A model generated the notes under the pieces. That model did not search any database, was not told the origin of the DNA, and saw only the letters and a list, made by a program, of their open reading frames with translations. A stretch of 64,000 nt of DNA from Channallabes apus (taxonomy: Eukaryota; Chordata; Actinopteri; Siluriformes; Clariidae), in assembly GCA_030522415.1 (NCBI GenBank), contig CM060108.1:37296756-37360755 (forward strand). The letters are read 5' to 3'. Position numbers and translations under genes: made by a program. Of the stretch, positions 43,941-58,300 are shown in pieces; the first letter of the stretch is position 1; every line of letters starts with the position of its first letter.

Positions 43941-46900
43941 AGATACTGATACTATTTGTCCCAGTGAACTGTGAAACATATGACGCCAATGCCGGATTGG
44001 TGGGAAGCACTTTGATTGGCAGGTCCCAGCTAAAGGTGTCCACGTCCACCTGCTCTGCCCCGGTCCATATGGTGACTTCTGATTGGTTCTGAAGGACAGT
44101 AGGCAGCTCCACTGGCTCTCTTGCTGTGACGAATTCAAAGTGAAGACGCCATCTTAGGGATACTAAAATGAGGCACATGAGCAGACGTGTAATTTAATGA
44201 GAGTAAGGCATAAACTGCTTCATCTACAATGTTTAAAAATATTTAAAAGTATAACATTTAAACAAGAATTATATTTAACCAGGATAGATTAAATATCTCT
44301 TTATAAAGGACCAGGCGATTTGGAATAGGTGATGAATAAGTTATATTATGAAAATTAATTGGAGAATAAATATGTAATTATGCAAAGAGCAATGATCTTT
44401 AAACATTAATAAATGAGGATATTGTCTCTTGACTAAATGAGACCAGTCTCTGAAACTCTCTGCTACAGAATGAGACACTTCATGTTGTTGAGCAATGACT
44501 ATTTTTCTCTCCGTACATCTATGAGCCCTGTTGTAGTGTTCAGTTCTTTACTTGTTGTAATAATACAGTGTGTTAAAATCGCTGATGACCAATGAACTGA
44601 AGGATAAGCTGTTCTAACCGATATCAGTGCTGAATCCAGGTGTAACATTGAGAGGAACAGGCAGAGAGAAGTGGCTGGAGGCTGTGTGGAGGCAGGACTC
44701 CAGGTGGCGGCCATGACCCGTGACACTGACTGCCTGACCCGGTCGCCTCTGGTACTGCTCATGGACCTGCTCCTCGCTCTGCAGACTCACCGAGTACTGA
44801 CATCATGCAACATACAGACACAAACAGAGTTGAGCACATACTTATACACAAGCATAAGGATTCATGCAACCCTTACTTATCAAGTTAGGATGGTCCTAAT
44901 TAAATTCAACTAAGACACACGGTTCTGTGTACAGGTCTAGAGGCATGGTTTGAACTTGGACATGGCTTGGACAGGGTGTCACACTTCAGGACATGGTCAA
45001 ACCATGCCAAGTTTCAGTATCCAATTGGCTCTACTGGTTGGGGTTCTTGGGGACCCACAATGTTCTTGACCAAGCTCTGCACATAGTTGTGCTGATCTGA
45101 TTTTGATAGAACTTTAAACAGTGATGGTGCGTATTTGAATAAATTTGACCTTTTTCATTTCCTGTAATTACTTATACCACACTCTTTCTGAACACCACCA
45201 CTTCCTTTCCTTACATGAAACAGTTAGTAACAGTGTCTGGACGACGACAACAACAAACAAAATCCTAGATATAAAAGAGAAAAGAAAAGATTCCATGTGT
45301 TCTGTACCTGCAGACATGGGATATCTCCCTCGGAAAAAGTAAACGTGCCGATGATGTCCTCTCCTAGTCTGTACACAGTCTTAAAGATACAGAATTTGGA
45401 CACCTTCCCTCGCATGTTGGTGATATTAAACAGATCTATAAAGGAGTGAGTAGAAAGTCAGTGTAAACGTTTTGCCAAAATAAAACGTGCACAAAAGAAT
45501 GTGGATAATTGTGACTTGAAAAAATGAATGACTGACGTGGACAGCGGCGTGAGGTAGTGATCATCAACATGTCTAGTGCTCGCTCCAGGGGTCTTGTGTC
45601 TCTTCTTCCTCCCTCCTCCTCTTCCAGGAAGGGGTTTGTGGGTGACACTTCCTCATCCTGTAGGAAAGGGGGCTCGGGCATGCCTAAAACACACAAGCAT
45701 ACATAACCAACTCCAGATATTACTCATTAAAGGAACACTATTCATCTTGATGTATAAATAAAATTTTTAAAAATTAAGCAATCCTTATTAATATAGAACA
45801 TAATTAATATGGCCTGTATTATGCTTCGCCCATAGCCTGATTTTGGCTACGGTGCAATTGAGAAGTGGGTTTGCTGTATTTATTTTCTTCTTTCTTTCTT
45901 TTTTTTTTTTTACACAAGAGCCAGGAAAGATTTGGAGTACAACACCGATTTCCCAGGAGAACTGAATATTAACTAAAAGTTGAAAGGCATTCATGATATT
46001 CTTGTTGATCTCTGCTATAATATTTATCCAGTAAATATGAAACCTACCATGCAGTACAAGCACTCTGAATGGGACACGCAGCAGCTTGATTGGAGAGTTG
46101 ACCCTCTGACAGCCAATCGTCAGCTTGTATACGTATTTCACTGCCTGACCACGGAAACTTGGAGGGCCGTCTGTGGGGACGAGCTCGCTGTAAGTGTCTG
46201 TACCCGAGAGGCGTTGAAACGAATGAGAGAAGAAGAGGTGTGAAAGTGAAATTACGAGAGAAAAATAAAAGATAAAATAGACAATTTCATGACTATTTAT
46301 CCAGAGTGGAACTTTTCCCATAAAGATTTGACTAGTCTTTATCTTAAATAATGATGAATCAGCCACCTACAGGTCTTGCTCTCTCCAGGGTCTAGCCGCA
46401 GGTCACAGAACAGGATCTTGGGTGGAGTGTCGAGCATGCACTGGCCTCGCTCTCCTATTGAAACACAGGGGGAATAAAAACAAACAAATTATGGTTCAAA
46501 TGTGAAGACAAAGCAAAAATTGTAAAACAAAGTGGAACATACCAGGAGCAGATTACATCACACTCTGAATTCTGATCCTACAATAACGGGATCAGAAAAG
46601 TCTAAGAAAGTAAAGAGCTTCATTATTAAATTAAATCCAAAATGTATGGGAACAATTCTACCAAACAAAAGGAATATTGTTTTCAGGAAAATATGCTGGA
46701 AGAGGTTCAATCGAATCCAATCCTCATCACATGAATCCATGCAAGAAATAAAGACCTCAAAGCACTGCTACATAAACATACACAAGTAGGCAAGTATTTA
46801 ATACATACATAAAATAAGTATTTAAGGCATACATAAGTAGCCATTACACTCACCTCAACCCTGCGATGATTATTTGTAGGGGAATAGTCTGAACTACATT

Positions 46901-49900
46901 CCTTAACTGATTTTGCAGTTAAAATTAATGGGGCAAAAAAAATAAAAATTACAGAAAAGTAATCAGCATGTTCAGACCAATTACCACTTTTCACCTTGGA
47001 GTGACTTTCTTTCTACATGCAATCTTTCCACTTGCCATGAAACATGGCGATTTTTAAAGCTGTATGATACTACAAACATTCCATATTTCCACTTTGTTCA
47101 ACTCACACAACACCTACATTTACAACCTTGCTCTATTGCAGTAGTAGACTACAAACTAATGATATCTTTACGTACACTCAGTATCAGTTCTAGTTTACTA
47201 AAACATGATTAAATTAAGATTTTTCATTTCAAACAGATTTTTTAAGCTTGGAGAAGCTAATACTTACTTATACTAATAGTTCATAAAGCCCAAACCTAAG
47301 CAACGTTTCTAAGGGGTAGTGAGAAACCAAAATTCTCACCAGCATTGTTTGGTGTTATTAAAAAGGGATTTAGATATATTATATCACTTGTGATCTTCAA
47401 GACATACATGACACATAGATATGCATGTATAGTACTGTGCAAAAGTCTTCATAATTTGCTTCCAAAGAGCCAAATCTACTGCAGATCTGAAATATTCATC
47501 TATTTTAATCTAATCTTGAGGAATAGCTCTCCAGACTTTCTGGGGGACATTTTTATCTCTCATTCAGTTCAGTCCCTGTACCTGAGCAGTTTCAGAGGAA
47601 TGTTTGTTTGTTTGTTAAGCCACACAGTATCCTCTGAGTCTTTCATGCATAAAAAAGCATCTAAGTTGAGGCATGAAACAGTGAAAAACGGGTGCAGATG
47701 ATGACAGATGATCAGGCCGGTGATTAGTATACTGGTGATGCTGAGTGCTTGGAACAGGTGAGAGGGGAAATGAGGCTGGTACATAAACAACCAATTTTTA
47801 AAAATTGCATCTAGGATCTTTGCAGCCAGTCACAGCAAAGCATTGGTTCACATTTCTTTAATGTAATCTACATCATTTACCTTAATTAAATGTTTGTTTT
47901 GTCTTGCACTCCCCTTTACCTTTATACATATTTATTCTACACTACAGTGGTCTATTTATAGTTTGTCTTGCACATCTTCTGAGGTGCTGCATTTAATTTC
48001 AGTGCACCAGATACATGCCAAATATACACTGTACTGTAGCAACTGCTGTAAACCCACACACAATGTGTTCAGTCTGTTGCAGTGCATTAGCTTGTCTTAA
48101 TCTTACCTCTGCTGGGGATGAGCACAGTGTCATTCTCTGCCTGCACATCTTGCTTGGTGCCCTGAGTGGGCAAAGCCACACGGCTCTCGCTGGCATGGAA
48201 CTGACAGTGGATTTGAGCACTGGCCCAGGCAAGCATCTCACTAATTACACAGAAGATAAAGAGAAGATTATATATAGTGGAATGCACAGTAAGAGCAAGA
48301 TATAGAAACAATAACCAATACAACACAGCATGTATTTAAAAAATGTGCTATAGTCTGCTGTACAGAGTTTTCTATATTAATATTTAGATTAATTTATTTC
48401 TGAATGAAAACCATTGTTAAATCCCACACATCTGATCTATCTCTTCCTACTCATGCATTCATTCATTTATTCATCTTCTATTCTGCTTATTCTGTACAGG
48501 GTCACAGTGGTAAACAGGGTGGGAGATTTGATGTTGGATGAAAGATAACATCCTGACTTTTTAACATGGGGCTTTTTAAAAGAACAAGGAAATGAATATT
48601 CAAACAACAATAACACCAGAGTTTAGAATGTTCCTTTTTTAAACTCTTTAATTGATCTAAATGTTCCTTTTCTAAACTTAATTGATAGGATTTCAAACGA
48701 TTTTGAAACAACAATAACACCAGGGATGTGAATAGGAGCCGCAGCACAATATTAACATCCCTAAAATTAAATAATAGCTCCCTGTAAGCCCCGGGTTGCC
48801 AGGTAATGCAAAACATCATACTATGACAGCAATATGCCTCAATCACCTGTGTTGATTTGCATAAACTAGACTATATGACCAAACATGTATGGATGCCCCA
48901 CCAGAGCAATCAGAAGTACTTTGGACACCCCATTCCAGATTGTCCCTCTCGTTGTAATAAACTCCACCCTTATAAGAAGGCTTTCCACTAGATCTCTGGT
49001 TCTCAATCCTGGGAAGCACATTTTTACACTCATTTCGAGTTAGAAAAGGATGTTTATTAGTTGATTATTTAAACCAGTTGAGAAAAAAAAAAAAAATCTG
49101 CAGGGCAACAGGTCTCCAGGATCAGGTCTGAGAACAAAGGCTCTATATTTTTAGAGTGTATCCATGGGGATTTAAGGATTAGCTCCCTTCGTGCACAAGA
49201 ACTCTTTTTCAGCATGACAATGTGCAACGTCTTAGCTCCAGTGAATGAACAACGTAATGCTACAGCATGCAATTTTACAGATCCATTCACTTATGAATCG
49301 CGATTCTTTTGCGTGCCGATTCACGTATCGCAACATTGACTCCAAAATAAATTATTTATTGCATTCATAATAGATATGCACTGGTCAATCTGCCAAGAAT
49401 CGGAATTGGCTGTTTTTCAGCTTGATCAGCCATGACGGGTCACGCTGGACATAGCTGATTAGCTAATAGTATCCGAGTGGTGCAAACGTTAGAGTATCAA
49501 CAGTTGTGCATGTTAAAATGCCTCAGATTGATCTTTTTTCCCCCAAAGTCTGCGAGACAATTAGTCTCAGAATCCACTCATTATCACCTGTTACACCAGT
49601 CTCACAACACCATGTGAGCTAATTTAGTCTCAAAACATGGCCGTTAGAAGCCCAGGTGGTCCACTGTAAACTATTCACACCTTGGCATCCTGTGTGGCTT
49701 GTTTAGAAATAAAAAATTTATTGGATGACATAAATAAATGTGCTGCTCAGTGAAAATGTAGCGTTTTTGTTTAAATGATAATAACCTGTATTTGAACTTA
49801 GTTTGTATTGTTTAAAATGCTACTCTATTTTTTTAGGAAAGAAAACTAACATTATAAGAAATGGGATACATTTAATTACTTGTTAATTTCAGTAGAGAAG

Positions 49901-50598
49901 CTGGTGAATAATGCTAATGTATAAAATGTTTGAGTTTTGACAACGCTTTATTAAAGGAACAGGTAATTAAAGGTTTTATTAAATTCAAGGTACAAAAACT
50001 GTATATCAAATTGAGATATTTATAAATCGTGTTACTTGGAGAATAGCAATATTAATTGAAACGGCACCTAGATATCGTGATGAAACCGTATCGGGTGATG
50101 GATGACGATTCCCATCCCCAGCGCAAATGTAGATGAATTTCGGCTGCTTACATCGAGGAGTCGCCAAAGTGGACCATCCGATCCGCTCACAACTTGGCAC
50201 ACAAACTTGCCCTTTCTGACGCAATACTCCAATTTTTATCTGTGCCTGAGACCGGCACTGCATCCAGTGGCTGGAGTTTGGGGACTGAGTGGAAAGTAAA
50301 CCCAGGCCTTCTGTTTGGCAGGTGAGAGACCCACCACTGAGCCACCAATGCACTTTCCCCATCACTAATGCAAATATGTGTGTGTGCACAATGGACATAT
50401 GGGTGGGATGCTCAGGTGTATGTTGAAATAAAACATTCCACATATGCAAATGATTAAAGCTAAAGAAAGAAAGGTCTTTTACCTGCTTGCACTGGTAGAG
50501 AGATGGGACATGGGATTAGTGAAGGTGATGAGGCACTCCAGCACCTCTCCGGCCAGGAACACAGGACCCCGAGCCATGGAGGCCACCACCTCAATCAT
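43939..50598 (-). CDS. rgp1: RAB6A GEF complex partner RGP1
   Basis: Partner of RIC1; together they exchange GDP for GTP on Rab6A and act in transport of endosomal cargo to the Golgi. Eight coding exons (5' to 3'): 50483-50598, 48107-48240, 46371-46454, 46048-46197, 45537-45683, 45308-45435, 44619-44796, 43939-44162. Phases all agree; 386 residues against 391 in human. Conserved blocks are [16 protein letters not shown] at the start, [110 protein letters not shown] and [17 protein letters not shown]. These are arrestin-like beta-sandwich regions of the Rgp1 family. The start codon lies directly after an acceptor, so a non-coding first exon must lie upstream, within 50.6-51.2 kb, head to head with gba2. 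The acidic loop [12 protein letters not shown] differs from human. Confidence 0.96.
47425..47800. repeat. Tc1-type end and interior fragment in an rgp1 intron
   Basis: TATAGTACTGTGCAAAAGTCTT is the kind of end seen in Tc1-like elements, and the next 300 bases hold antisense transposase-like phrases (CCAGACTTTCTGGGGG). There is no intact frame. Confidence 0.4.
48870..49020. repeat. DNA transposon fragment
   Basis: CTATATGACCAAACATGTATGGATGCCCC at the left resembles a common fish DNA element end; a similar end in the other direction (AGGTGTCCATATATTTTTG) is found near 63.83 kb. The interior is short. Confidence 0.4.
50100..50390. repeat. Dispersed tRNA-like repeat, copy 1
   Basis: Shares GACCGGCACTGCATCCAGTG and the end pattern CCACCACTGAGCCACCAATGCA with the sequence at 52.96-53.11 kb. 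The reverse complement holds a B-box-like region, so it is likely a SINE in the minus direction. Confidence 0.5.
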
Positions 50599-51805
50599 CT
50601 GACAGTGAGCACAAGCAACAGTTACATCACCAACACAGCATACAACCTCACTGAGCAACGCTTACAAACCCTAAACAAAACAGCCCGAGTTATTTACTCC
50701 ATACAGTCACATGACCAAGGATAAACAATTTAAGCCATTTCTCTGCTAGCGAACCAGCAAACACAACGATAGCTAATACATGTATAACGTTGCGTATTAA
50801 ATATACAATAATTTTCACCTTGATAAAAGCAAAAATATATATTTGACGATATAATGACGCAAATAAACAACAGTCGACAGAGACGCTCAACACAACAAAC
50901 TATGGACTTAAAAAAAGATGGCCAGGTATACAGTTTCCCTGGGTTTACACAGCTTCACACGAATTATAACGCGTAAAGACGTGCTTATAAAACGCGCCTA
51001 ATTTGAGTAATTTATTTTATATCACGTATTAATCTACTTTTCATGCTTTAAATATTTAACCAGACTTGTGAACAATGTTAAAAGAAAACCACGCAAACTC
51101 CGTAATATATTTTGTTCGGCCATCATGGAGGTCTTCGTGGCAAAGTATGACCTGTTTGGAAGCTTCTACAAACCGTCGCAGGGGGAATTATTTATTAATT
51201 CTTTTTTTTAAACGAACACGAACATCTTGAGTATATCGTGATTCCGTTTTGAAGTACATCGTGACGTCAAGCTAAAATAAATCAAACGTGCTATGAGTAT
51301 ATAATTTTGTGACTACACGTGTGTTTCTCAGGCGCCCCCCCTCTCTGTTTGTGTGAGACAGATGGTACAGTCTGCAGCTGGGGCGCTCGAGCTCTTGAAG
51401 TCGCTGTCCATAGAGAGACATTGATGAAGCTGCGATTCCGGGTTCGAGTCGGCCTGCGGTACGGCTCGTTTATGATATATCACACTTAACGTGTACCCGC
51501 CGGAAGTACGTGTTACACTCAGACGCTGTAGAAAAGAAAAAAAACAGCCCCGAATGGATGGCGTCGAGCTGCAAACTAATTCACCGTGGCATCTTGTGTA
51601 CAGGTCGGAGCTCCGTCAGCCCTCAGCGCCGAACCATCACACGCTCATGCGGCCACTAGTGCACTGTGGACCGGACCGGTTTATAATAAAACTGACAAAA
51701 CATCAGTTCTGAGGTGGAGGATTTGACCAGATCTTCCTGATACAAACTACATCAGCAGCATTAGTGATTGGACTGCAGGTTAGGTCGGAGCTGTGTTGGA
51801 CCAGG
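50599..51805. promoter_or_regulatory. Shared divergent promoter region of rgp1 and gba2
   Basis: Only about 1.2 kb separates the two start codons, which point away from each other. CpG dinucleotides become frequent at 51.3-51.7 kb (GGGGCGCTCGAGC, CCGCCGGAAGTACG). CCGGAAGT at 51501 is an ETS-type site. The 5' UTR exon of rgp1 and of gba2 must lie here. No TATA box is seen. Confidence 0.55.
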
Positions 51806-53990
51806 ATGGATTTAAATGACACCAGGTCGTTATCCGAGCTCATGGGCCGGTATGAGGGCGCGGAAACCGGAGTCGGTGTTCCCAAGGATGGGTGGAGGAT
51901 CTGCCTGGCGCATGAGTTCAAGGAGAAGAGAAAACCTTTCCAGGCGAAAGACGTGTCCCTGTCCCACATCATACAGCACATCGGCCTGGGATTCAGGTAC
52001 ACACACACACACACTTCCCAAATACAGTATAAATAATCATCTCTCATCAGGGGTCCAGGATGTTCCTGTTTATTATAGGTTGCTATGCATTTTTTATTTT
52101 TCAACACTTTATTTGCCATTTGTACACATACCGACATAAACTATTGACTCTGAGACAGTGATAAAAAAAGATCAATAAGTAGAAGAATAAATTGAAATGA
52201 AAGGAGAGCTTAAAGCAATTATTTAAGTACACTATGTTATATTTAAATATGATCCCCAGATATCGAGCTACTTCACATTTACAAATTGCACTTTGTCATG
52301 ATGGTTTAATTGCACCTTTGATTGTCACTTTGCTCTTGATAATAAATAGGAGAAGGATAGTGAACTCAGTTTTACACCAGGTACATCTCCACATTGATAT
52401 ACAGTAGCAGTGTGTCTCTGGATGGCCAAGATAAAAAAAAGAAACAGATACATGTATGATGCATCTGATGCACGTAGATTGGTCTAAAAAAAAAAAGCAA
52501 AGTCTTAAGATTTAACAACACCAATGAGTTGGATTCAATCCTTTTCCAGGGAGATGTGTGCGTCAGGGTAAGAAGGGAAGCGCATTAATTAAGTGAAGCA
52601 CCCATCGTACACAGTCTCCACTGTACTGTACCAGTCATGCTATGAGCTGGAGTTACTTCAGTTGAGCAGATCTAGGCTTTGCTTCGTTATGGGGCAATAA
52701 TATGAAGTCAGCTGACGACTTGAATGTACTTGAATGTACTCCTGAGGGCACAGGCATATTCCAGGACTCAAAGGACTAAAACCTTAAGGTCTCCCCACTT
52801 TCTGTGTATCCATTCTCTGAAAAGGCCACAAGACTTCTCCTTTCTATGTCTTGGAGATACATCTACTGTATGTATACTCTTAGTGTATCTATGTACTGTA
52901 TGGTAACATGTAATTAATCCGAACAACTTTACATAGGTTTTACGCTAGATGCCCTTCCTTATGCAACCCTCCCATGTTATCCAGGCTTGGGACCGGCACT
53001 GCATCCAGTGAATGGGGTTTTGGCATTGAATTGAATTGAACTCCGGTCGATGGCGTAGCAGGCGAGAAACCTACCATCGAATCACCAATGCATTGCAGAA
53101 GGTCTAGGTTCAATTCCCACCCAATGCCCAAATCTTTCCAGAGAGGTGCATGGGCATACACACTCAAATTGGGCAAAAATGGTCCATTTGGTATTTTTTT
53201 TTCAAAGTGATTTTCTTTTGAGTTTTTTTCCGTTGTTGTTTCACGACAGTTGAAATCCACTAGGTTACATTCCAACCAACTGTAGATCTCGTTCTCCATC
53301 ATCTTCATCACCTCTTCAAAGTCGATTTTCCAGTCCAGCCTTACTTTAAAAAACAAATGTCTAATGCGTCCTCCCCGATCTTGTCTTGACTTGTTTTGTC
53401 TGTCTGCTTTATCTGGCACTTCCACACACTCTTTCTTCTCGACATGTTTCTTTAATTGGAGTTCTGTAAGTTGCATTAACGCCACCTATAGATCTCTCGC
53501 CTCAGCTTCCTGTCCTTTAAAGCAAACATTCCCAAGTCCATTCTTCCCCAAAAGGGCTGCATCAATCGAAGATGAGATTTGAAATGAATGGACCTTGATT
53601 AAAAATGCTTCAACACATTATCAAAAACCTGGAAGATCCAAGATTCAAAGACCTTTATTAATCCCAGAGGGAAATTGCTTTGGCTTGGTTACAGTTGCCT
53701 ACTTTGTATTAGAGAAGAAAGGAAAAGAGTAATAAATTAATTGCATGGTAAAAAAAGAAAGTAAGAAGATTTCAATATGCACACAGTGTGATGAGAACAG
53801 CTGTGTGGCCATAAGAAAACCACTTGTTAGCGAGACTAATCAGGAAAACAGGGTTCAATTTGCTAGGGAACGTAAATCAGTGAAAAGGGTCATGTGATTG
53901 AATTAGTTGAATTCGATCCTTTTTCAGGGAGATATGTGCATCAGGGTGGAAAAAAAAAAAAAAAACATTTAATTTTGTGTCTGTATGCGT

Positions 53991-54032
<42 letters not shown>

Positions 54033-54309
54033 CCCTCCTACTTTCGCCTTCAGGCACACACTTTCTCCCTGCTCTACACAAACACTGCTGTCGTGATTCT
54101 TTTCAAAGGTAAAGTGCAGGTTAATTAGTTTTATTTTTACTTTCCAGCAGTGATTCCGTTAGTGTGTCACTCAATCGAGTGTCAGAGAGATTTCTTCTTT
54201 CTTTTTCCGATAAAACAGTGTTTCCGTTGTGTACGTGCGTGCGTGAAAAGAGTGGAGGAAGGGTAACGGGTAAGACGAGAAGTGAGAGAGGGGAGGGGCT
54301 CCTTTAGCT

Positions 54310-54349
<40 letters not shown>

Positions 54350-55287
54350 CGCCTGCATGCACAAACTGAAACACTTATCTGTGATTTTGTTTTTTTGATT
54401 TTTTTTTAAAGGTAAAGTGCTGGTTAATTTTTTTTATTTTTACTTAATATTGTATGTTAATTATGTTTGTATTTATTTTTTTGGCTGTGGAATGAATAAT
54501 TTGAGTTTCTATTATTTTCTATGGGGAAATTCGATTTGGTTTGAGTGTTTTGAAATACGAGCCTGCTTCCTTAATGAATTCTCCTCGTAATCCAAGGTTC
54601 CATTGTACTGTGTTCTGTTGGTGCAAAATTCAGGAAATAAATGATTTGGTTGGGATTGTCCTGTGAAAATAATTTTAAAGGTAAGAAATCCCTATCTGTC
54701 AAAAAAAAATTATTATTTTTTTAATATCCAATCAACATTTATAGGTATACAAACATTCTGGATTTCTTGTAACACATGTATGCATTTAAGGCTGAACTAG
54801 GTGTGTTTAGAAGTAAGAACATTATATACATCAGGTAAAGTTGAGAGAGATACTTGGTTGCTTCATCAGGTTTACTACACTGGTCCCTTTAAACACAAAA
54901 GCTCAAAAGTTCAGTCCATCATTTTTGAGATGGAATCCTTCTACATGATAAAGCTTCAGCTCTGAATGTAATGTGATCTGACCAGTCGGGTAGGCTGTAC
55001 GTCTTGCAACTTTATAATGGATTTATTATGCAATGCACATTTCTAGCCATTGTGCTTTATTTCAGAAGTCGTCATTCACCGCTTATCGGTTTCTGCTTTG
55101 TTCAAGACAAACGTCATCTTGTTTTTTTTCTTTACTTACATTTTGCGTTTATCAACTACACTTGCTGCACTTTCACCTGCATATACTGTCTGGTGAACAA
55201 CCATGATGAATTGCCTGGCCACACCCTTACCAGTATATAATAGACTATAATAACCTGCTGCTATAGGTAGACTTGAAGTGTAGTGTA

Positions 55288-55344
<57 letters not shown>

Positions 55345-58300
55345 AACCAAAAGCCTGAAATGTTTTTACGCAATTGCCTATAATGAACAAGGGTCAGCTT
55401 AATGAAAATGATTTAAAACACTGAACACTGCATGTTTGTTGTAAAAATTAGTAGTTAACAGAGACAGTGTAATTTATTGCTTGTTATATTTCATTGTTTG
55501 ATTGGAACGCATTTTAGTTTATATCTGATGTTATATCTGAGGAGCTGTAGTCCTGTAAGCTGTAAATGTACGTACATGCATGACTCAAGATCACCATGGA
55601 ACACGTACACTAGAGCCTAGACATGTCACAAGTTCATAGTGTCATAGTGATACATTAATCTTAGAATAAGAAACTTTATGCACTTCTACTCATGCTATTA
55701 TAAACTTGAATCCAAAGATCAATTTAAATGTAAATGTTATCTTAAATTATAATAAATTTCTGGCAATCAGTTTTGAACTGAAATTATGAATATTTTGTAT
55801 TCAATTGTTTGTTTACCAGATGCTATGATGCATTCTGAAAGCTTATTATTATTTATTTATTTACTTATTTTTGTACGAAATTGACTTTACCCATAATTCA
55901 TTTCAAACTTAAGTTTAAAAAATATATACATGTCAAATACAAAAATGATACTTTTCCACAGAAAACACAAACACACAAAATCCTGCCTTCATTAACGAAT
56001 AAAACAAGATTTAGCGATGCATACGATCAGTTCTAGTATTTTGTGCGACATGCGGGTGCAGTCCATCGCAGGATGGGTTAATTATTGAGGCAGAGTAATC
56101 ATTGAAAGTACTGCGAGTTTGTGTTAATGATTGAACTTCGATTGAAATGTTTCGCAATGCATGAACCAAACCTGCACGCATGTTTCATATCAGTGTGGTG
56201 GGAACCAAGCAGAGATATTCAGGGCAGAAAATTCTTATTTAACAATCTTTCATGACTAATGTTAAAAAAACAAAAAAAAACATAGTGACATTGCAATGTA
56301 CGCATCATGCCTCGCCCTTAACTACACTCACACCCCAACTATAGGGTTGAGACTATGGAAGTTGATCTATGGAAAAGAGTAACAGTTGATTCAGGAAAAC
56401 ACATTTCCCTTGTTGATCCTGGTCAATCCCACAATGCAAAGAGCTGTGGATGCGTTTATGGAAACGGAGTAATTGAGGGAAGCCGAGTGAGGGAGGGAGA
56501 TACAGCAGCTGAATATTAAAGCAGGCACGCTCTTAAACAAGGTGCATATTGTTGCAAATGTGTACGTTCAGCATTACTGGAACAATGTCCTGTGCACAGA
56601 TAAGGCATGATGATAAGGTTAATGTTTCTAGTGAACGCACTCTTCACTGTATTGGTGGAGACTGCACACCTCATCATTACTGTCAGTCATGAAGCAAAGA
56701 GTAGAATAGTTTTGTGCTGCTTTGCTCTGTCTGGGAAACTATATACATATATTTCAGGAAATTCTGAAGCAGAAGGCCAGGATGTCTGTCAGTGCTGTAA
56801 AACAAACAGAGAAGTCAAACACAGGAAACGTTCTGTTCTTCTCAGGAGCTGGTAATATTCCGTAGCTGCATCCATAATCAAAATATTCATGTACGTGTTC
56901 TAGTGCTTCTCAAATCCACTCTGCGCATACTGTAGATAGTGCGTATGACTCTTACATGGAGAACAATAGTAATGAAAGGTAAACTCCACCATGCAACACA
57001 CTAAATATGTTTATATTGAAATATTCTTGTCCTTCTTCTTGTGGTGCTAATTATATGTTGATTTTTATTTATTTTTAGTTATGGTTCTTATTTTTTAGTT
57101 TGGTTCTCATGTCTGCTGGTATCACAGGGTGGAATTCCTAGTGTAGTTACGATGACGGTTAATAGGATGAAAATTTCAACAAACATGCAAGGCATAACAG
57201 TCGGGTTATTCCATTAGTTTCTGTAAGACTTTCTTTTCTCGCTCACTTTTTCAACTAATTTCTTGTTGTATTAAAAAGAAATCGAATGTATAAATACAAT
57301 GCAGTTGTACACTGTAGTGGCATCATGATAAGTGTATAGATGGGGGGGGGAAAAAAGCTGTTATCTCCTATTTACCCCGGATTTTCAACCCTAGTCCTCC
57401 AAACAGGGACTGGGAAGGGAAAAGGTGGAAAACTGATGAAATTTACAGAAGACTTCAAGTACAGTGCGACGATCGGATGTCCATCCACTGGAAAACATTT
57501 GAATGATGCAAACAATTGAAATAAGGCTGTACTGTAGGTGCGTGAATGACGATCCCAGTGAAACTCCTGATCCTTGAAAATTTACGCAGACTTGCAGAAG
57601 AGACGCTGAGAGATCTGTCTGTGGGAACTGTACACACAATTATTCATAAACACCACTTGCACATTACAAGAACTCGGCTGGGGGTGATTTCCTCATCCCC
57701 CTGAGATCAGGACTGACCTCGCTCCAAGAAATTTCTACATGTTTGGGCCGCTAAAGGAGTTCCCGGGAGGCCAGAGTTACAGACCAGGCAGTCTGATCAT
57801 GGCTCTGGTGGACTGAGAGAACTTTTTACCCTGATGTGTCCAAGCACCAGTGAGACACTGGGATAAGTGCATTAGTGTAGCAGGGAATTATATAGAGCAA
57901 TAAAGGTGGTTTTTACTCTTATTTTGCATAATCAAAAGTCCTGGTTTGATTTGAACGTCCCTCTTAAAAATGTGCAGGACCAAAGTTGCGAACCATTGAT
58001 GTTTACAGACAAAGGAACAATTTACACCGCAAACAATGAAAAAAACAAAAGCAGTTTATTATTGCAGGGCAGAACTTGAATAAGATCAGTACTGAGATAT
58101 AAGGATAAGATACTTTTTAAAAATTATTATTTCAGCTGAGTTCAGGAGTTTACACACTTTTCTGTTCACAAAGGGGTGTGTGTGTGGAGAGAGGGAGAGA
58201 TTTTGTTTTGTCTGAAAACATTCATGCAGAAATTCAGAGAATCTCACAAGCTTTTCCTTGAAACTGTATGAGCAGTTAGTGGAAAAGCCAGCCTTTTATT

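Noticed and set aside
45788..46366. A 192-codon minus-strand frame as a gene of its own
   Set aside because: The conserved middle is rgp1 coding exon 46048-46197; the two flanks are intron sequence.
56607..56855. A membrane-like frame [18 protein letters not shown] as a small secreted protein
   Set aside because: No splice sites, no family match and it lies inside gba2 intron 1; AT-rich intron sequence often yields such hydrophobic frames.
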